A stretch of 10,708 nt of DNA, taken from positions 1-10,708 of the forward strand of contig JAJXZC010000746.1 of assembly GCA_021780275.1 (NCBI GenBank). The letters run 5' to 3'. This document shows, piece after piece, positions 1 to 6,068 of this stretch; the first letter of the stretch is position 1; the number at the start of each line of letters is the position of its first letter. The translations under genes were made by a program, and so were the position numbers. This DNA is from Pseudomonadota bacterium (GTDB taxonomy: Bacteria; Pseudomonadota; Alphaproteobacteria; Parvibaculales; Parvibaculaceae). The notes below the pieces were generated by a model. The model was given only the letters and a program-made list of their open reading frames with translations. It made no database searches and had not been told where the DNA came from.

Positions 1-1
1 A

Positions 2-895
2 CGACGCTTTGCCGACAACGTGCCCGCGTGGCGATTTCATCTCGATTACTCGCTTCTCGTCGGACGTCCGCCTCTTCACTGCCATTAGGACATGACGGAA
101 GCGGTCATCAGATGGAAGGGCGGAAACCTTGTCAGCTGACAAGGTTTCGCGGACGCGCTGCAGGGCAGTCGGTTCGCTCGCAACGATCGAAGCAAGTTCG
201 ACCCAGCGTGGGCGGCCGACTTTCGGCGCTCGCCCAATCGCCTCGATGACATCAACTGCAAGTGTGCGACACACCGATCGTAGTCGCGCCAGCTCTGGAT
301 CATCGACCGCCAAAGATGCGCGGATGTCGCGAGCTTTGATCCCCGTCTGATCCATCCGCCAGGCAAACAGCGCGCGCTCGATCCAGCTAAGATCTTGTCG
401 TGCGGCGTTCTCGATGCCCTGTGCAACAACAAGCTCGCTGTCGGACAGCTCGATCAAGATCACCTTGATCTTGATGCCCAGGTCACGACAAGCTCGCCAT
501 CGACGATGGCCGTACACGATCTGATATCGGTCCGGAACGCTGGGATGCGTACGGACTTGGATCGGGATTTTCTGACCCTCGTCGGAGATCAGGCGTTTTA
601 GCGTCTCGAAGTCATTGTCGCTATCATCGGGCAGGCGGTCTGGAAAAGGGGAGGGGTCGATAAGGCTTGGATCAAGCTCCAGTCCGCCTCCCGCTGCAAC
701 CAAGGCCTGAAGCCGATCCCGTTCTTCACGAATATCGCTCAGGCTCCGTTGCGTCGCGCCGATGACACCCGCGCCGACGCGAGCTATCGGCTGCGCAGGC
801 GGCCGCAATGGAGCAGCTTCATCTGCCGCTAACGGTGAGGACGACAGCGCTCCAAAATTTGCGATGATCGATTTGCCAGATGGCTTCTTGCTCAT
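2..895 (-). CDS. repB: RepB, plasmid partitioning protein (ParB family), 3' end beyond window
   Basis: RepB of a repABC replicon is a ParB-type centromere-binding protein that works with RepA to segregate the plasmid. The minus frame is open from ATG at 895 to the window edge (298 codons, no stop), so the C-terminus is missing. Visible features are an N-terminal linker, a ParB nuclease-like core with GHRRW at residues 129-133 (a variant of the usual GERR box), and a helix-turn-helix region at about 165-205. GRPRW follows at 227-231, a motif I associate with RepB proteins. The ATG overlaps the repA stop in an ATGA (892-895), showing translational coupling and co-transcription with repA. repC, normally next, would lie left of the window. 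Full-length RepB proteins are usually somewhat over 300 residues, so only a short end is lost. Family assignment is firm; the replicon incompatibility group cannot be told. Confidence 0.93.
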   Translation of the reverse strand, partial: MSKKPSGKSIIANFGALSSSPLAADEAAPLRPPAQPIARVGAGVIGATQRSLSDIREERDRLQALVAAGGGLELDPSLIDPSPFPDRLPDDSDNDFETLKRLISDEGQKIPIQVRTHPSVPDRYQIVYGHRRWRACRDLGIKIKVILIELSDSELVVAQGIENAARQDLSWIERALFAWRMDQTGIKARDIRASLAVDDPELARLRSVCRTLAVDVIEAIGRAPKVGRPRWVELASIVASEPTALQRVRETLSADKVSALPSDDRFRHVLMAVKRRTSDEKRVIEMKSPRGHVVGKAS

Positions 896-2112
896 CGCCG
901 TCCCCAGCTCTCGGTAATCAGTTCGAGTATTCTCTCGTTGACCGCATCCATCGACTCGCGCGCGCGTCGAAAGGTGTCACGGCCAATATTGCCCGGCTCA
1001 AGCTCGTACAGCGTGCGCTTGGCCAAGCCCGCGCTTTCGATCGCGGTGCTTTCGACCGCCGTAGGCATCAGAACGTCCGCCGCAAAAAGGTGTCGAAGCA
1101 GGGAGACGACTTGCGCCTGCGGCTGATCATTCGGATCATGCCGGGTAATCAGGTAATGCAAAAAGTCCTGCTTCAGCACCGCCCCGGCTTCGTGAATGAC
1201 CCGAATCATGTCGCTCATCATTAGCAGGAACTGGCTCATCGACATCACGTCGAGCATCGCCGGATGCACGGTGACGATGAGACCAGTTGCGGCGTAAATC
1301 GCTCCGAGTGTCAGAAATCCGAGGGAAGGAGGAGTATCCAGCACGACCACGTCGTAGTCGTCGTCGATCTCAGCAATCGCAAGCCGGAGGCGCTCGAAGA
1401 AGAAGCTGTCCCTCTTGACACTTCTCTCTGCGAGAACCCGTGGTGTCTCATGTTCGTATTCCATCACCTCGATGTTACCGGGGATGAGATCGATGCCATC
1501 GAAGTATGTCTTGCGGATCACCTCTCGCATCGGGCGTCGTTCTGGTCCGTAGCGCAGTGGCGCATAGATCGTCTCGTTGTCGCCAACGTCCATCTCAGGC
1601 TGGGCTCCGAACATTGCGGAGAGGGAGGCTTGCGGATCGAGGTCAATCGCCAAGACGCGATAGCCGTGAAGCGCAAGAAAATGCGCAAGATGGGCACTGG
1701 TCGTCGTCTTGGCGCTACCACCCTTGAAATTCACGACTGCGAGGATTTGCAGATGCTCGCCCGCGCGCCGTCTCGGCAGGAACCGCGACGCCTCGGATGG
1801 CTTTTGGGCCGCGAACATAGTTCTGAGTTCGTTGATCTGCGCGAGGGTATAAGCCCGATGATTGTTATCAAGGCGAGCAGGGATAGGACCTTTCCCATCA
1901 TTCGACATCGTGCGCAGCGTCGATTCCGGTATCGAAGTAAGCTTCGATACCTCCTGCGTCATAAAGTTTCGCAGGCCCTTCTGGGCATGGGGCGGATACA
2001 TCCGCTCCCGGAGGATTTGTAATTGGCTAGACAAGGCGGCAGCGTGTCGCACAATCTTGTCTTCCGGTTGCTCCCTCGCGATGAGTACCGCTGGATCAGC
2101 CATTATCGTCAT
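892..2112 (-). CDS. repA: RepA, plasmid partitioning ATPase (ParA family)
   Basis: RepA is the ParA-type ATPase of repABC plasmids. It partners RepB in partitioning and usually represses its own operon. With ATG at 2112 the protein has 406 residues, normal for the family. An N-terminal winged-helix-like region contains the typical YPPHAQKGLRNF stretch. It is followed by the deviant Walker A KGGSAKT at residues 130-136, Walker A' (LAIDLDPQ, Asp near 157) and Walker B (VVVLDTPPS). An upstream in-frame GTG at 2154 would add 14 residues. I prefer 2112 because AGAGAGGG lies a few bases before it and because family members start near this point. Another ATG at 2103 is also possible. The stop overlaps the repB start. 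This is the first gene of the operon, so its promoter should lie in the upstream 2113-2495 region. Confidence 0.94.
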   Translation of the reverse strand: MTIMADPAVLIAREQPEDKIVRHAAALSSQLQILRERMYPPHAQKGLRNFMTQEVSKLTSIPESTLRTMSNDGKGPIPARLDNNHRAYTLAQINELRTMFAAQKPSEASRFLPRRRAGEHLQILAVVNFKGGSAKTTTSAHLAHFLALHGYRVLAIDLDPQASLSAMFGAQPEMDVGDNETIYAPLRYGPERRPMREVIRKTYFDGIDLIPGNIEVMEYEHETPRVLAERSVKRDSFFFERLRLAIAEIDDDYDVVVLDTPPSLGFLTLGAIYAATGLIVTVHPAMLDVMSMSQFLLMMSDMIRVIHEAGAVLKQDFLHYLITRHDPNDQPQAQVVSLLRHLFAADVLMPTAVESTAIESAGLAKRTLYELEPGNIGRDTFRRARESMDAVNERILELITESWGRR

Positions 2113-2360
2113 GAGCCCTCTCTGACGGTTTGGAGGCGATTTAACGCCACACACCCGTCAGAGCTAGGCCACGATTCGGCCCCCTCGTCCACAACTTTAA
2201 AGTTAACACTTTCTTAACAAGGAAGGTTTGTTCACCCGGCCCGTTATGTTTCACGTAATGATTTCAATGCCTTGCGGCGCATCTCTTGGTATTTCCGCCG
2301 GCCAGGATGCACAGAACGAATCACAAAACAGCACTTCGATCAGAAGTGACAAGTATTCGC

Positions 2361-2390
2361 GCCAACCGCAGGACATGCGAGTCGGTTGGC
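2361..2390. repeat. Inverted repeat upstream of repA
   Basis: The arms GCCAACCG (2361-2368) and CGGTTGGC (2383-2390) are perfect reverse complements separated by 14 bases. The spacing of roughly two helical turns suits a dimeric or co-operative DNA-binding site. Its place in the repA upstream region suggests a partition or operator site, but this is inference; it could also form an RNA hairpin in a read-through transcript. Confidence 0.45.
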
Positions 2391-2458
2391 CGATTCGGCA
2401 AAATTATGACCATCGATTCCGGTGCCGGAGGAAAGGCCCCATTCGGGGTAGATACCGC

Positions 2459-2480
2459 CCCCGCGACTCGCGTCGCGGGG
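2459..2480 (-). terminator. Strong hairpin after the DUF736 gene
   Basis: The 9-bp arms CCCCGCGAC (2459-2467) and GTCGCGGGG (2472-2480) with a 4-base loop form a perfect hairpin. It lies 15 bases beyond the DUF736 stop codon, in that gene's direction of transcription. There is no clear U-tract after it on the minus strand, so it is a probable rather than a canonical intrinsic terminator. It would keep DUF736 transcription from entering the repA control region. Confidence 0.55.
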
Positions 2481-2495
2481 CGGGTCCGGCGCTCG

Positions 2496-2816
2496 TCAGC
2501 TAGCGGGGTTCCAGATGATGACCTTCTTGGCCGGGTCGTCGCCGGGGGCCGGCGCCACGTTGCCGTAGATCGTGCCGAATTCGGGCGCCGAGAGCGACAC
2601 CGAGATGTATTGCTCGCCGGTGTTCTTGGAGATCCGATTCCAGCCGGCGCCGAGCTCGAAGCCGTTTTTACGCGAGACGATGCGGTAGTCGGGCTCGTTG
2701 TCCTTCACCTTGCGGCCGTTCGGAACGAGTGCGATCGGCGCGGTGACATTGAGCGTGGCGAGCGTGCCTTCGAGATTGCCGTCGGCCTTCAGGGTGAGGG
2801 TGGCGATCGTGGCCAT
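2496..2816 (-). CDS. DUF736 family protein
   Basis: A 106-residue protein starting MATIATLTLKADG and ending VIIWNPAS. The N-terminus, the central DYRIV...ELGAGW segment and the SVSLSAPEFG...IYGN stretch match the DUF736 family, found mainly on plasmids and integrative elements of alphaproteobacteria. The function is unknown; no catalytic motif, signal peptide or membrane segment is seen. ATG at 2816 is chosen because AAGGAG sits 8 bases upstream and because the family starts this way. An open frame extends 40 codons further upstream but reads as low-complexity leader. The gene points toward repA, with a hairpin after its stop. DUF736 genes are often neighbours of conjugation or maintenance genes, which fits the plasmid context but says nothing direct about its role. 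Confidence 0.88.
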   Translation of the reverse strand: MATIATLTLKADGNLEGTLATLNVTAPIALVPNGRKVKDNEPDYRIVSRKNGFELGAGWNRISKNTGEQYISVSLSAPEFGTIYGNVAPAPGDDPAKKVIIWNPAS

Positions 2817-3150
2817 ATCGTATTCTCCTTGAGGTTGCTCGGGGACCATCCCCGATGACGCCAAAAGGAAGGGGCCGGCCGCCGCCGTCACCGGAGCGCC
2901 AGCGCAGGGGAACCCCCGCAGCGGGGTTGACGGCATGAGGTGGGCGAGACCCGCACAAAGGCGTCAAGAAGAAGGGGATGGACTTCGAAGCGGCCGACCC
3001 AAGGAGAAAGACTCGCCCGGCCACGCGCCGCTTTCGCCAGGGCGACCGCGTACGCGTCGCCAGGCTCAACATGGCCCTGATGTCTTCGGCTTGCCCGGCG
3101 TCAACGTCTCCAACCGGAATGGTTCGGCGGCGACCGCGCACTACGCGCGC
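2817..3150. other. Intergenic stretch without a recognised gene
   Basis: This GC-rich stretch separates DUF736 from the GNAT remnant. Open frames exist on both strands but read as Arg/Pro-rich shadow translation with no family likeness. A small inverted repeat, CCCCGC (2914-2919) and GCGGGG (2921-2926), lies upstream of the DUF736 gene. The DUF736 ribosome-binding site is at the left edge of the stretch. Confidence 0.5.
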
Positions 3151-3354
3151 TCACAGCTCCATGAGAACGACTTCGATGCGAAGCCCGTCGAGACCGTGCG
3201 AGAATTGCGCGGGACCCATCCTGCGGAACCCATGGCGCCGATAGAATCTTTCAGCGTTGAGCGTCGCCTCGACCCAGATCAGCTCCCTAAAGCCGCTGTC
3301 GGCGCGGATTGCGGAAGCTCGCGAATGGCGGTTGCAACGGCAAGGATGCGCCAT
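3151..3354 (-). pseudogene. GNAT acetyltransferase, C-terminal remnant
   Basis: The last 45 residues of this 67-codon open frame look like the end of a GNAT-family N-acetyltransferase. FRELIWVEATLNAE is followed by RFYRRHGFRRMG (the usual FY..GF box), and the frame ends IEVVLMEL. The first part, MAHPCRCNRHSRAS, does not resemble the acetyl-CoA binding loop (R/Q-x-x-G-x-G/A), and an in-frame stop lies at 3382-3384. The N-terminal two thirds of a normal enzyme of about 150 residues are therefore gone or out of frame. I call it a degraded fragment rather than a functional small protein. The acetylated substrate cannot be told. Confidence 0.65.
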
Positions 3355-3595
3355 AAGCGGGAATTCGTGGTTGGTCGGCAGCTATTCCGGAGTCGACCCC
3401 GAGCGGTCGGTCGCCGCGCGAGCGTGAACTGCCGACCGCTCCAGCAGGCGTCCGCACAGCGACTTCCTTTAAGGGCCGGAATAGGCGCAAGAGCGGCCCC
3501 AGCGGCGCTGCGCTGAGTTCAAAAATTTCATGACGCGGCAGTCATCTCCGCCGGATACTCAAAAACGCGCAGCGTGAAGTAGAAGAGGACGCCAT
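3355..3595. other. Spacer between gene remnants
   Basis: No recognisable gene, RNA or repeat is seen. It lies between the GNAT remnant (minus) and the response-regulator remnant (plus). It may contain decayed 5' parts of either gene, but no frame gives a family-like stretch. Confidence 0.4.
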
Positions 3596-3706
3596 ATGAA
3601 ACATTTGCGCGGAAGCAGATTCCGCCACCGCAATTATATCGAGATCGTCCGGGGCCGCGGCTATGTGTTGCGCGAGCCCTCCGACGCCATGGCTCAAATC
3701 GTTTGA
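3596..3706 (+). pseudogene. OmpR-family response regulator, C-terminal remnant
   Basis: A 36-residue open frame from ATG 3596 to TGA 3704-3706 contains NYIEIVRGRGYVLREPSDA. This closely resembles the C-terminal wing of OmpR/PhoB-type response regulators, where the DNA-binding domain ends in a T-V-R-G-x-G-Y-V-L-like strand. The receiver domain and most of the winged helix are missing: an in-frame stop lies at 3575-3577, and no related sequence is seen upstream. The piece is directly followed in the same frame by a histidine-kinase-like remnant, the normal gene order of a two-component operon. I read it as the scar of a deleted regulator gene. It is too short for certainty. Confidence 0.6.
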
Positions 3707-3943
3707 GATTTTGGTCTAAGCCTGTTGGCGCTCGCAACTTCCCCGGCTTTGACGAGGAAATGTGCAACCGTTCCCCCCAATTGGCTGGCTTGCCCAAAGG
3801 CGCTCCCGAAATTTCAGTTTCGTGCACCAGTCTGGGGGGCCGTCGAGATCGAGAGCAAACCTGGAGCGAGAACGACCTTGAGGCTTTTTCTGCCTGCCCA
3901 AGCAGAAGGTGGCGCCCGAGCAAACGGCGCCGTCAACTTCTAG
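3707..3943 (+). pseudogene. Sensor histidine kinase, C-terminal remnant
   Basis: In frame with the preceding response-regulator scrap, DFGLSLLALA (about 3707-3736) resembles the G2 box of the kinase ATP-binding domain. VEIESKPGARTTLRLFLPA (from 3842) resembles the terminal strands seen in many kinases as V-x-I-x-S-x-P-G-x-G-T-x-x-x-L-x-L-P. Between them about 30 residues are unrelated, where an intact kinase has only a few. The H-box, N-box and sensor domain are absent. The frame ends with TAG at 3941-3943, overlapping by 11 bases the converging neighbour's 3' end. Most likely one or more deletions fused the ends of a response regulator and a kinase gene. The signal sensed cannot be told. Confidence 0.55.
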
Positions 3944-4319
3944 TTTGACGTCCAAGGCTTTGTGTCGGCGGCGCTTCGGCGCTGCCCCAAAAAGCGAACG
4001 CGGCGGCCACTTCTTTCGCGTGAAACGTTGTGGCGTCCTGGCTGTCAGGGTCGCCTGCGAAACGGCCGAGGCGGCTGGCGCAGTCGAAAAAACCCCGTCT
4101 GGGAAGGTCGCCGAGCGTTGCGCTGACGGCGATCGCCGCGATGAAGGGGCGACGCGCAACGGCGTCCTCCTTCATCAGACGCTCCAGCGCGACCGTCACC
4201 TGATGGATAGTATTGGGCGGCGTTACCAGCAAGGCCCTCGCCATATCTCGGTAGGTCACCAGTTGCCGGCGTTTTGCCGCCTCTTGGAGAAAGGCGCGGG
4301 CGGTGGCGAGCGCCAGCAT
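3933..4319 (-). CDS. Conserved protein of unknown function, coupled to the Cys-rich gene
   Basis: A 128-residue soluble protein if started at ATG 4319, two bases after the upstream gene's TGA. A GTG at 4346 (137 residues, AAGG three bases before it) is an alternative that would overlap the upstream gene by 25 bases. Residues about 1-55 (LATARAFLQEA, VTYRDMARAL, IHQVTVALERLMKEDA) suggest a small helical or winged-helix-like domain. The LPRRGFF...LGRFAGDP...FHAKEVAAAF segment looks like a conserved core that I recall in alphaproteobacterial hypothetical proteins. I do not recognise an enzyme or named family. There are no transmembrane segments. The tight coupling implies a shared role with the Cys-rich protein. 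The C-terminal tail overlaps the converging kinase remnant and may be an add-on. Confidence 0.7.
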   Translation of the reverse strand: MLALATARAFLQEAAKRRQLVTYRDMARALLVTPPNTIHQVTVALERLMKEDAVARRPFIAAIAVSATLGDLPRRGFFDCASRLGRFAGDPDSQDATTFHAKEVAAAFAFWGSAEAPPTQSLGRQTRS

Positions 4320-4321
4320 GG

Positions 4322-4564
4322 TCAGCCGCCGCAAGCGCCGCAACACGATCCTTCTTTGGCGCTTGCCGCACGCTGTGCCTGAACTGGCGGGCAGGGAATG
4401 TCGCCATAGGAGCAGAACACGCAGTCATGCCCAGGCTTAGGGTGAAACACGGTTCCGCACCCCTTGCATTCATAAGACGATATGAACGCGTCCGTCGGCA
4501 TCATCTCGGTGGCCCGATGGCCGCAAGACGGACAGGTAATGGTCGAGAGTGTGTTCGTCGTCAT
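4322..4564 (-). CDS. Small Cys-rich GDCCVxC-type metal-binding-like protein
   Basis: An 80-residue protein with ten cysteines. CPSC (11-14) and CKGC (33-36) form a probable zinc-ribbon pair. They are followed by PGHDCVFCSYGDIPCPPVQ (44-62), which corresponds to the signature of the family named GDCCVxC domain-containing (seleno)protein. Here the GDCC is GHDC, so one of the paired cysteines is replaced. The tail SCCGAC (73-78) adds another possible metal site. Family function is unknown to me; members are often seen near metal-related genes. ATG at 4564 is preceded by a weak AGGGA. It lies in tandem with the gene of unknown function downstream (stop and start two bases apart). No Sec codon is needed, since the frame is read through with ordinary Cys codons. 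Confidence 0.82.
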   Translation of the reverse strand: MTTNTLSTITCPSCGHRATEMMPTDAFISSYECKGCGTVFHPKPGHDCVFCSYGDIPCPPVQAQRAASAKEGSCCGACGG

Positions 4565-4904
4565 GGTCGGTCCCTATCTATCTTGAGGTCGTCGACGTTC
4601 GATCCAGCCGCTTCCCGGTTGAGCTCGGGCAAGCGCAGGAACGCTAGCCTGGGTGTAGGCACAAAAAGCAGAGGCCGCTCTTGCGGAAGGCCTGAACCCA
4701 GGGAACCCAGTGGAGCTCATGCCCGTGAAGGACGTCGCGACGTCGCCATCGCCGACCTCTTCTAATCAGCGCATGAGAGCTTGAAGTTGTCCGCCGTCAA
4801 ACATGCGGCGGCTAATCCGGTTTCGCGGCCAATGTGAGAAGCCGCGCGCCGATCCGGTCAGAAAATCGGTTCTTGGCGGAGCCTGCAGTTCGTCGCTCGC
4901 TCTT
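4565..4904. other. Intergenic stretch with no recognised gene
   Basis: About 340 bases separate the Cys-rich gene from the broken end of the phosphatase pseudogene. It should contain the leftward promoter of the Cys-rich gene, but no clear -35/-10 pair was seen. Short open frames on the plus strand, for example one ending near 4765, show no family likeness. No hairpin with a U-tract was found. The right part is probably the foreign side of the junction that truncated the phosphatase. Confidence 0.45.
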
Positions 4905-5350
4905 TTAGACGGCTAGGCTGTATGTCCGTCCGCCTGAGCTTAATGAGAATCGAATGCGGCGGCCATCCTTGCAATGGACGAGGATTGGACGCGGCGCGTC
5001 GCGAAGTGCCTCGATCAATTTGCCGATCGTCGCGGAGGACGGATCAGCCTGAGTTGACATTCCGATGTCGATATGCCCGACGCCCGGCTTCTCACTCGCC
5101 GCGATTTCGTCGTCGTACCAGCTAGCGCCCTTACCGGCCCCGCGCAGATTGATCACCGTGCGTATGCTGTATTCGTTCAAAAGCTCGTCTAATTCAGCGC
5201 GGCTTAGCTGCGCCGATCGATAAAGTGAGCCTTGCTCGACGACATGGACATTGTCCATCGCCTGCAATCCGACCGCCCAGGCGCCCATCGCGAGAGGCGC
5301 CGCCAGAAGCGCCCCATAGCCGTAAGCGTAAGCATCAGCTTGAACTTCAC
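4905..5350 (-). pseudogene. Dual-specificity/tyrosine phosphatase pseudogene
   Basis: The conserved part resembles bacterial cysteine phosphatases of the DSP type: GSLYRSAQLSRAELDELL, IRTVINLRGAGKG, YDDEIAASEKPGVGHIDIGM and RPILVHCKDG. Two defects are visible. First, the catalytic loop should read HC-x5-R, but after HCKDG (4962-4976) it goes RRIR, with no Arg at the sixth position after Cys, and the usual C-terminal helices are absent. Second, the likely start is GTG at 5350 with GGGAGG (5357-5362) six bases before it, giving VKFKLMLTLTAMG in a different frame from the downstream YGALLAAPLAMGAWAVGLQ membrane segment. A frameshift near 5310 is therefore implied. An intact protein would be anchored by that N-terminal segment, with its phosphatase domain probably outside the cytoplasm. 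It points the same way as the metal-efflux genes and may once have been their third operon member. Confidence 0.72.
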
Positions 5351-5410
5351 TATCAACCTCCCGTCGAGGTCGCGCTTTTACATCGCAGACGCTAGCGTAA
5401 GCGAGAGACC

Positions 5411-5427
5411 CCCCGGCTATGCCGGGG
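5411..5427. repeat. IS200-like left-end hairpin
   Basis: A perfect 7-bp stem (CCCCGGC and GCCGGGG) with loop TAT. It is nearly identical to the right-end hairpin at 6026-6044 and has the expected subterminal position for TnpA recognition. Confidence 0.75.
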
Positions 5428-5467
5428 AGGCAGTAGTAGTTTGACGTTCCCGGTAGTCCACCAGTGA

Positions 5468-5504
5468 AGTTCCAACGTGAGCAGCCACTCACACGAAAGG
5501 AACT
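5468..5504 (+). promoter_or_regulatory. tnpA leader hairpin covering the ribosome-binding site
   Basis: AGTTCC (5468-5473) pairs perfectly with GGAACT (5499-5504), and an inner stem pairs GTGAG (5477-5481) with CTCAC (5488-5492). The outer 3' arm contains the GGA of the tnpA Shine-Dalgarno AAAGGA, so the folded leader would hide the ribosome-binding site. In enteric IS200, transposase translation is known to be held down by a leader stem-loop and an antisense RNA. By analogy this leader probably does the same. An antisense promoter was not looked for in detail. Confidence 0.6.
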
Positions 5505-5510
5505 CCACCG

Positions 5511-5942
5511 ATGGACGAGTACGAGAGCCTAAGCCACACGACCTGGGACTGCAAATATCATGTTGTCTTCATTCCGAAGTGCCGACGCAAGACGCTGTAT
5601 CAGGGGTTGCGCCGGCATTTGGGCGAAGTGTTCCGCAAGCTCGCGCTTCAGAAGGAATCGAAAGTTGAGGAAGGGCATCTGATGCCCGATCACGTGCACA
5701 TGCTGCTGTCAATCCCGCCGAAATATGCGGTGTCGCAGGTCGTCGGCTTCATCAAGGGCAAGAGCGCGATCCATCTGGCGCGGGTCTATGGTGAGCGCAA
5801 ACGCAGCTTCGTGGGGCAGCATTTTTGGGCGCGAGGTTTTTTCGTGAACACGGTCGGGCGAGATGAGGAAGCGATCCGCGCCTATATTCGCAACCAGGAA
5901 AAAGAAGACATGAGATTGGAGCAACTCAATCTTTGGCGCTGA
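5511..5942 (+). CDS. tnpA: IS200/IS605-family transposase TnpA (Y1, HUH type)
   Basis: A 143-residue single-strand DNA transposase. Visible features are the N-terminal YHVVFIPKCRRK strand, the HUH metal-binding motif as HVH in LMPDHVHMLLSIP (about residues 58-70), the GQHFWARGFFVNT segment, and the catalytic tyrosine in AYIRNQEKED near residue 125. Length and motifs are complete for the family. ATG 5511 is supported by AAAGGA ending ten bases upstream. TnpA nicks and joins the top strand at the element's ends, guided by the subterminal hairpins. No tnpB accompanies it, which places it in the IS200 group. It appears intact. Confidence 0.95.
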   Translation: MDEYESLSHTTWDCKYHVVFIPKCRRKTLYQGLRRHLGEVFRKLALQKESKVEEGHLMPDHVHMLLSIPPKYAVSQVVGFIKGKSAIHLARVYGERKRSFVGQHFWARGFFVNTVGRDEEAIRAYIRNQEKEDMRLEQLNLWR

Positions 5943-5946
5943 ACAC

Positions 5947-6013
5947 AGCCACCTTCAGGTGGCTCGAAGTTCCGGGGCCGCGTCAGCGACCCCGCCAGCC
6001 GCTTCGAGCGGCT
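5947..6013. repeat. Cluster of hairpins downstream of tnpA
   Basis: Three hairpins follow the tnpA stop. The first pairs AGCCACC with GGTGGCT (5947-5964, loop TTCA). The second has GGGG/CCCC outer arms with CGC/GCG inside (about 5974-5993). The third pairs AGCCGCT with AGCGGCT (5997-6013, loop TCG). None has a following U-tract. They may fold the transcript end or block read-through; with the right-end hairpin they make about 100 bases of highly structured non-coding DNA. Confidence 0.55.
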
Positions 6014-6025
6014 CCAATCCTAAAG

Positions 6026-6044
6026 CCCCCGGCTTTGCCGGGGG
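6026..6044. repeat. IS200-like right-end hairpin, possible terminator
   Basis: A perfect 8-bp stem (CCCCCGGC and GCCGGGGG, loop TTT) just inside the right end. On the minus strand it lies about 25 bases after the permease stop and is followed by CTTTA, so it may also end transcription of the metal-efflux operon. Confidence 0.65.
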
Positions 6045-6068
6045 ATATTTACTTGCGCCGTGGCGGCA

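Larger units (their letters stand above)
2113..2495. promoter_or_regulatory. repA upstream region with AT-rich palindromes
   Basis: No convincing gene is seen in these 380 bases between the DUF736 stop and the repA start. An AT-rich island stands out at about 2190-2260 in otherwise GC-rich DNA. It contains a perfect 12-bp palindrome, AACTTTAAAGTT, at 2193-2204, directly followed by GTTAAC and then TTAAC. On the minus strand, TTGTTA (2215-2220) could be a -35 for repA with TAAAGT as a short-spaced -10; this is weak. RepA operators and RepB parS sites are commonly placed upstream of repA in this plasmid family, so I infer that role. A clear match to the GTT-N4-GC-N4-AAC type of parS was not found by eye. 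Confidence 0.5.
5400..6050 (+). mobile_element. IS200-like insertion sequence (IS200/IS605 family), single tnpA
   Basis: The element is about 650 bp, the expected size for the IS200 group. It carries one transposase gene and ends in matching subterminal hairpins: CCCCGGC-TAT-GCCGGGG at 5411-5427 and CCCCCGGC-TTT-GCCGGGGG at 6026-6044. There is no tnpB. IS200/IS605 elements move as single-stranded circles, make no target duplication and recognise such hairpins, so exact ends cannot be set without an empty site; the bounds given are approximate. It sits about 20 bases after the permease gene stop and about 50 bases before the probable start of the phosphatase pseudogene. It looks structurally complete and possibly active. 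Confidence 0.85.

Noticed and set aside
1264..2022. A 252-codon plus-strand open frame.
   Set aside because: It is antisense to repA, a clear real gene, and has no recognisable domain.
2935..3516. A long plus-strand open frame of 193 codons.
   Set aside because: Arg/Ala/Pro-rich translation with no family likeness; it runs antisense to the GNAT remnant and has no ribosome-binding site of note.
3724..3738. GTTGGCGCTCGCAAC as a possible RepB parS site.
   Set aside because: The half sites are one base too close for the GTT-N4-GC-N4-AAC pattern, and it lies inside the kinase remnant far from the rep genes.
4012..4027. A 13 of 16 match to the chromosomal parS sequence.
   Set aside because: It lies inside the coding region of the conserved protein, at the codons for its FHAKE segment, so the likeness is explained by coding constraint.
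4045..4473. A 142-codon minus-strand frame over the Cys-rich gene and its partner.
   Set aside because: It overlaps two better genes in another frame and its translation shows no family signature.
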